7,246 nucleotides of DNA from Pseudomonadota bacterium. Its GTDB lineage: Bacteria > Pseudomonadota > Gammaproteobacteria > Pseudomonadales > Pseudohongiellaceae. Both the position numbers and the translations under genes were made by a program. Positions 5,876 through 7,246 of this stretch are shown here, piece by piece. Under the pieces are notes generated by a model. It saw only the letters and a program-made list of their open reading frames with translations, was not told where the DNA came from and searched no databases. The stretch lies in assembly GCA_022563075.1 (NCBI GenBank), contig JADFOC010000132.1, positions 1 to 7,246 on the forward strand, read 5' to 3'. Position 1 is the first letter of the stretch. Every line of letters starts with the position of its first letter.

Positions 5876-7246
5876 TTAGAGACTGAACAGGATGTAGTTG
5901 CCTGGGGATATACCGGTGGCTACGCCGGCACGAGTCACTGCACTGCGAGTGCCGGAGGCAATGCCAATGTATTGCTTGCCATCGATAGTGAAACTGGTTG
6001 CCGGTGCATACAGACCACTGCCGGTCTGGAATTCCCACAGTATTTCACCGGTCTCATCGTTGAAGGCACGCAGATAGCCATCGGCACCGCCGGCAAACAC
6101 CAGTCCGCCACCGGTGGCCAGAGTACCCGCCCAGTTAAAGACGCCGGGCATTTCGAATTCCCAATCCACGTTGCCGGTGATCATATTGAAGGCTACAAGC
6201 TTGCTGCTACCCTCGGTTGCGAAACGGGGAAAACCACCCAGATCCATGGTGCCAGGTCTCCCTACACCTTCCCGGCGAATAAACGTGGTACCCCATTCAG
6301 TGGTAGGGATATAGATCATGTGCGTGTCGGGACTGTAAGCTGCCGGTGGCCAGTTCTTGCCTCCGTACAGACCAGGGAATACTACGGTGTCGGCCGGTTC
6401 GTACATCGCTTCTTTCAATACCGGCTTGCCGGTCTCGTCGCGCTCGGCCCAGTTCACCTTGGTGTATTCGGCGGCATAGATAAAATCACCGGTCATCCGG
6501 TCCAGTGCATAGACATGGCCGTTTCGCGAGACCTGCACCACCAGCTTACGCATCTCACCGTCAACCATCTCGTCGATGATCATCGGCTCAGACGTGGAGT
6601 CGTGGTCGAATTCATCCCGCGGGGAAGTCTGGAAGAACCAACGCAGTGCACCGGAATCGGCATCCAGCGCGACAACCGAGTTGGAATAGAGGTTGTCGCC
6701 TTTTCTTGCTTTGTTATTAATGTCCGGCCAGGGGTTACCCGTTCCCCAGAACACCAGGTTGGTTTCTGGATCGTAGGTGCCAGTTACCCAGGTAGGTGCA
6801 CCGCCGGTCTTCCAGGAATCCCCTTCCCAGGTTTCATTACCAGGTTCACCTTCGGCAGGGATCGTATAAAAACGCCAACGCAATTCACCGGTGTTGACAT
6901 CATAGGCGTCGATGTATCCCCGAATGCCGTACTCGCCACCGCCCACTCCAATCAACACCATGTCTTTTACCACCAGCGGCGCGCCGGTTACCGAAAATGA
7001 CTCGCGATAATCGCCTACTTCGGTGTCCCAAAGCTGAATGCCCGTGGCCGCATCGAAGGCGATCAGATGTGCGTCCAGGGTTCCCCAGAATACCTTGTCT
7101 GCATACAGACCAACCCCGCGATTATGCGGGCCACAGCAGAGATCGACATTTTCGAAATCGTGGTCGTAGCGCCACAGCTCATCACCGGTCAGTGGATCCA
7201 CCACAATCAGGTGGCTGTTGGCCGTGGTCAGATACATGCGGCCATC
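5876..7246 (-). CDS. PQQ-dependent alcohol dehydrogenase (quinoprotein), 5' partial
   Basis: The frame is open to the right edge (DGR precedes the Met at 7237), so roughly the first 80-100 residues, with signal peptide and first propeller strands, lie outside. Numbering from that Met: the vicinal disulphide Cys34-Cys35 (LCCGPHNRGVG), Glu102 in GGGEYGIRGY and Asn168 in WGTGNPWP as metal ligands, Trp142 near the cofactor, and Asp211 in RDEFDHDS as the catalytic base. Repeated tryptophan-docking motifs such as DAATGIQLW, DVNTGELRW and NDETGEILW mark the eight-bladed propeller. No cytochrome domain is fused at the C-terminus; a separate cytochrome gene follows 21 bases later. The enzyme would oxidise alcohols or aldehydes in the periplasm with pyrroloquinoline quinone. 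Asp213, two residues after the catalytic Asp, is the residue that marks lanthanide-using members. The substrate cannot be told from sequence. Confidence 0.93.
   Translation of the reverse strand, partial: DGRMYLTTANSHLIVVDPLTGDELWRYDHDFENVDLCCGPHNRGVGLYADKVFWGTLDAHLIAFDAATGIQLWDTEVGDYRESFSVTGAPLVVKDMVLIGVGGGEYGIRGYIDAYDVNTGELRWRFYTIPAEGEPGNETWEGDSWKTGGAPTWVTGTYDPETNLVFWGTGNPWPDINNKARKGDNLYSNSVVALDADSGALRWFFQTSPRDEFDHDSTSEPMIIDEMVDGEMRKLVVQVSRNGHVYALDRMTGDFIYAAEYTKVNWAERDETGKPVLKEAMYEPADTVVFPGLYGGKNWPPAAYSPDTHMIYIPTTEWGTTFIRREGVGRPGTMDLGGFPRFATEGSSKLVAFNMITGNVDWEFEMPGVFNWAGTLATGGGLVFAGGADGYLRAFNDETGEILWEFQTGSGLYAPATSFTIDGKQYIGIASGTRSAVTRAGVATGISPGNYILFSL

Noticed and set aside
5972..7000. A 342-codon open frame on the plus strand
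   Set aside because: It lies wholly antisense to the quinoprotein gene, whose conserved motifs are unmistakable; the predicted product shows no family resemblance.

Overview
The window looks like chromosomal DNA of a Gram-negative, probably marine or aquatic gammaproteobacterium. That placement is an inference from moderate G+C, short signal-peptide-bearing periplasmic proteins, periplasmic c-type haem chemistry and the mix of families; no rRNA, tRNA or other marker gene is present to fix it. No mobile element, CRISPR array or tRNA was found.

Layout. (1) Bases 1-1313, plus strand: the 3' part of a gluconate-2-dehydrogenase subunit 3 family gene, then a secreted DUF1080 (3-keto-disaccharide hydrolase family) protein. 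These look like the end of an operon for oxidising sugars or glycosides in the periplasm. (2) Bases 1335-2315, minus strand, convergent with the first block: a DoxX-like membrane protein followed by a secreted YHS-domain protein, probably co-transcribed. (3) Bases 2316-2882: a 567-base non-coding region with a 16-bp perfect palindrome that resembles an NrdR box and sits in the spacer of a possible promoter, a second inverted repeat, and a strong long hairpin plus a pair of competing hairpins. (4) Bases 2883-3866, plus strand: a zinc-ribbon membrane protein of the DUF3667 type. (5) Bases 3861-4504, minus strand: a decayed mscS gene that lacks its first two membrane helices and carries a nonsense codon and a frameshift. 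(6) Bases 4503-7246, minus strand: an operon of a PQQ-dependent alcohol dehydrogenase (5' end outside the window), a di-haem cytochrome c and a DUF4920 protein, closed by a clear intrinsic terminator.

How the genes fit together. Two periplasmic oxidation modules flank the centre of the window. In the right-hand one, the quinoprotein would oxidise an alcohol or aldehyde and pass electrons to the adjacent cytochrome; its active site has an Asp-x-Asp motif typical of lanthanide-dependent members of the family. In the left-hand one, a flavin (GMC) dehydrogenase, presumably encoded just upstream of the window, would use the small subunit and feed 3-keto sugars to the DUF1080 hydrolase. The most unexplained part is the structured intergenic region ahead of the DUF3667 gene, which could be a regulated long leader or a small RNA. 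Nothing here clearly forms a wholly new multi-gene system.
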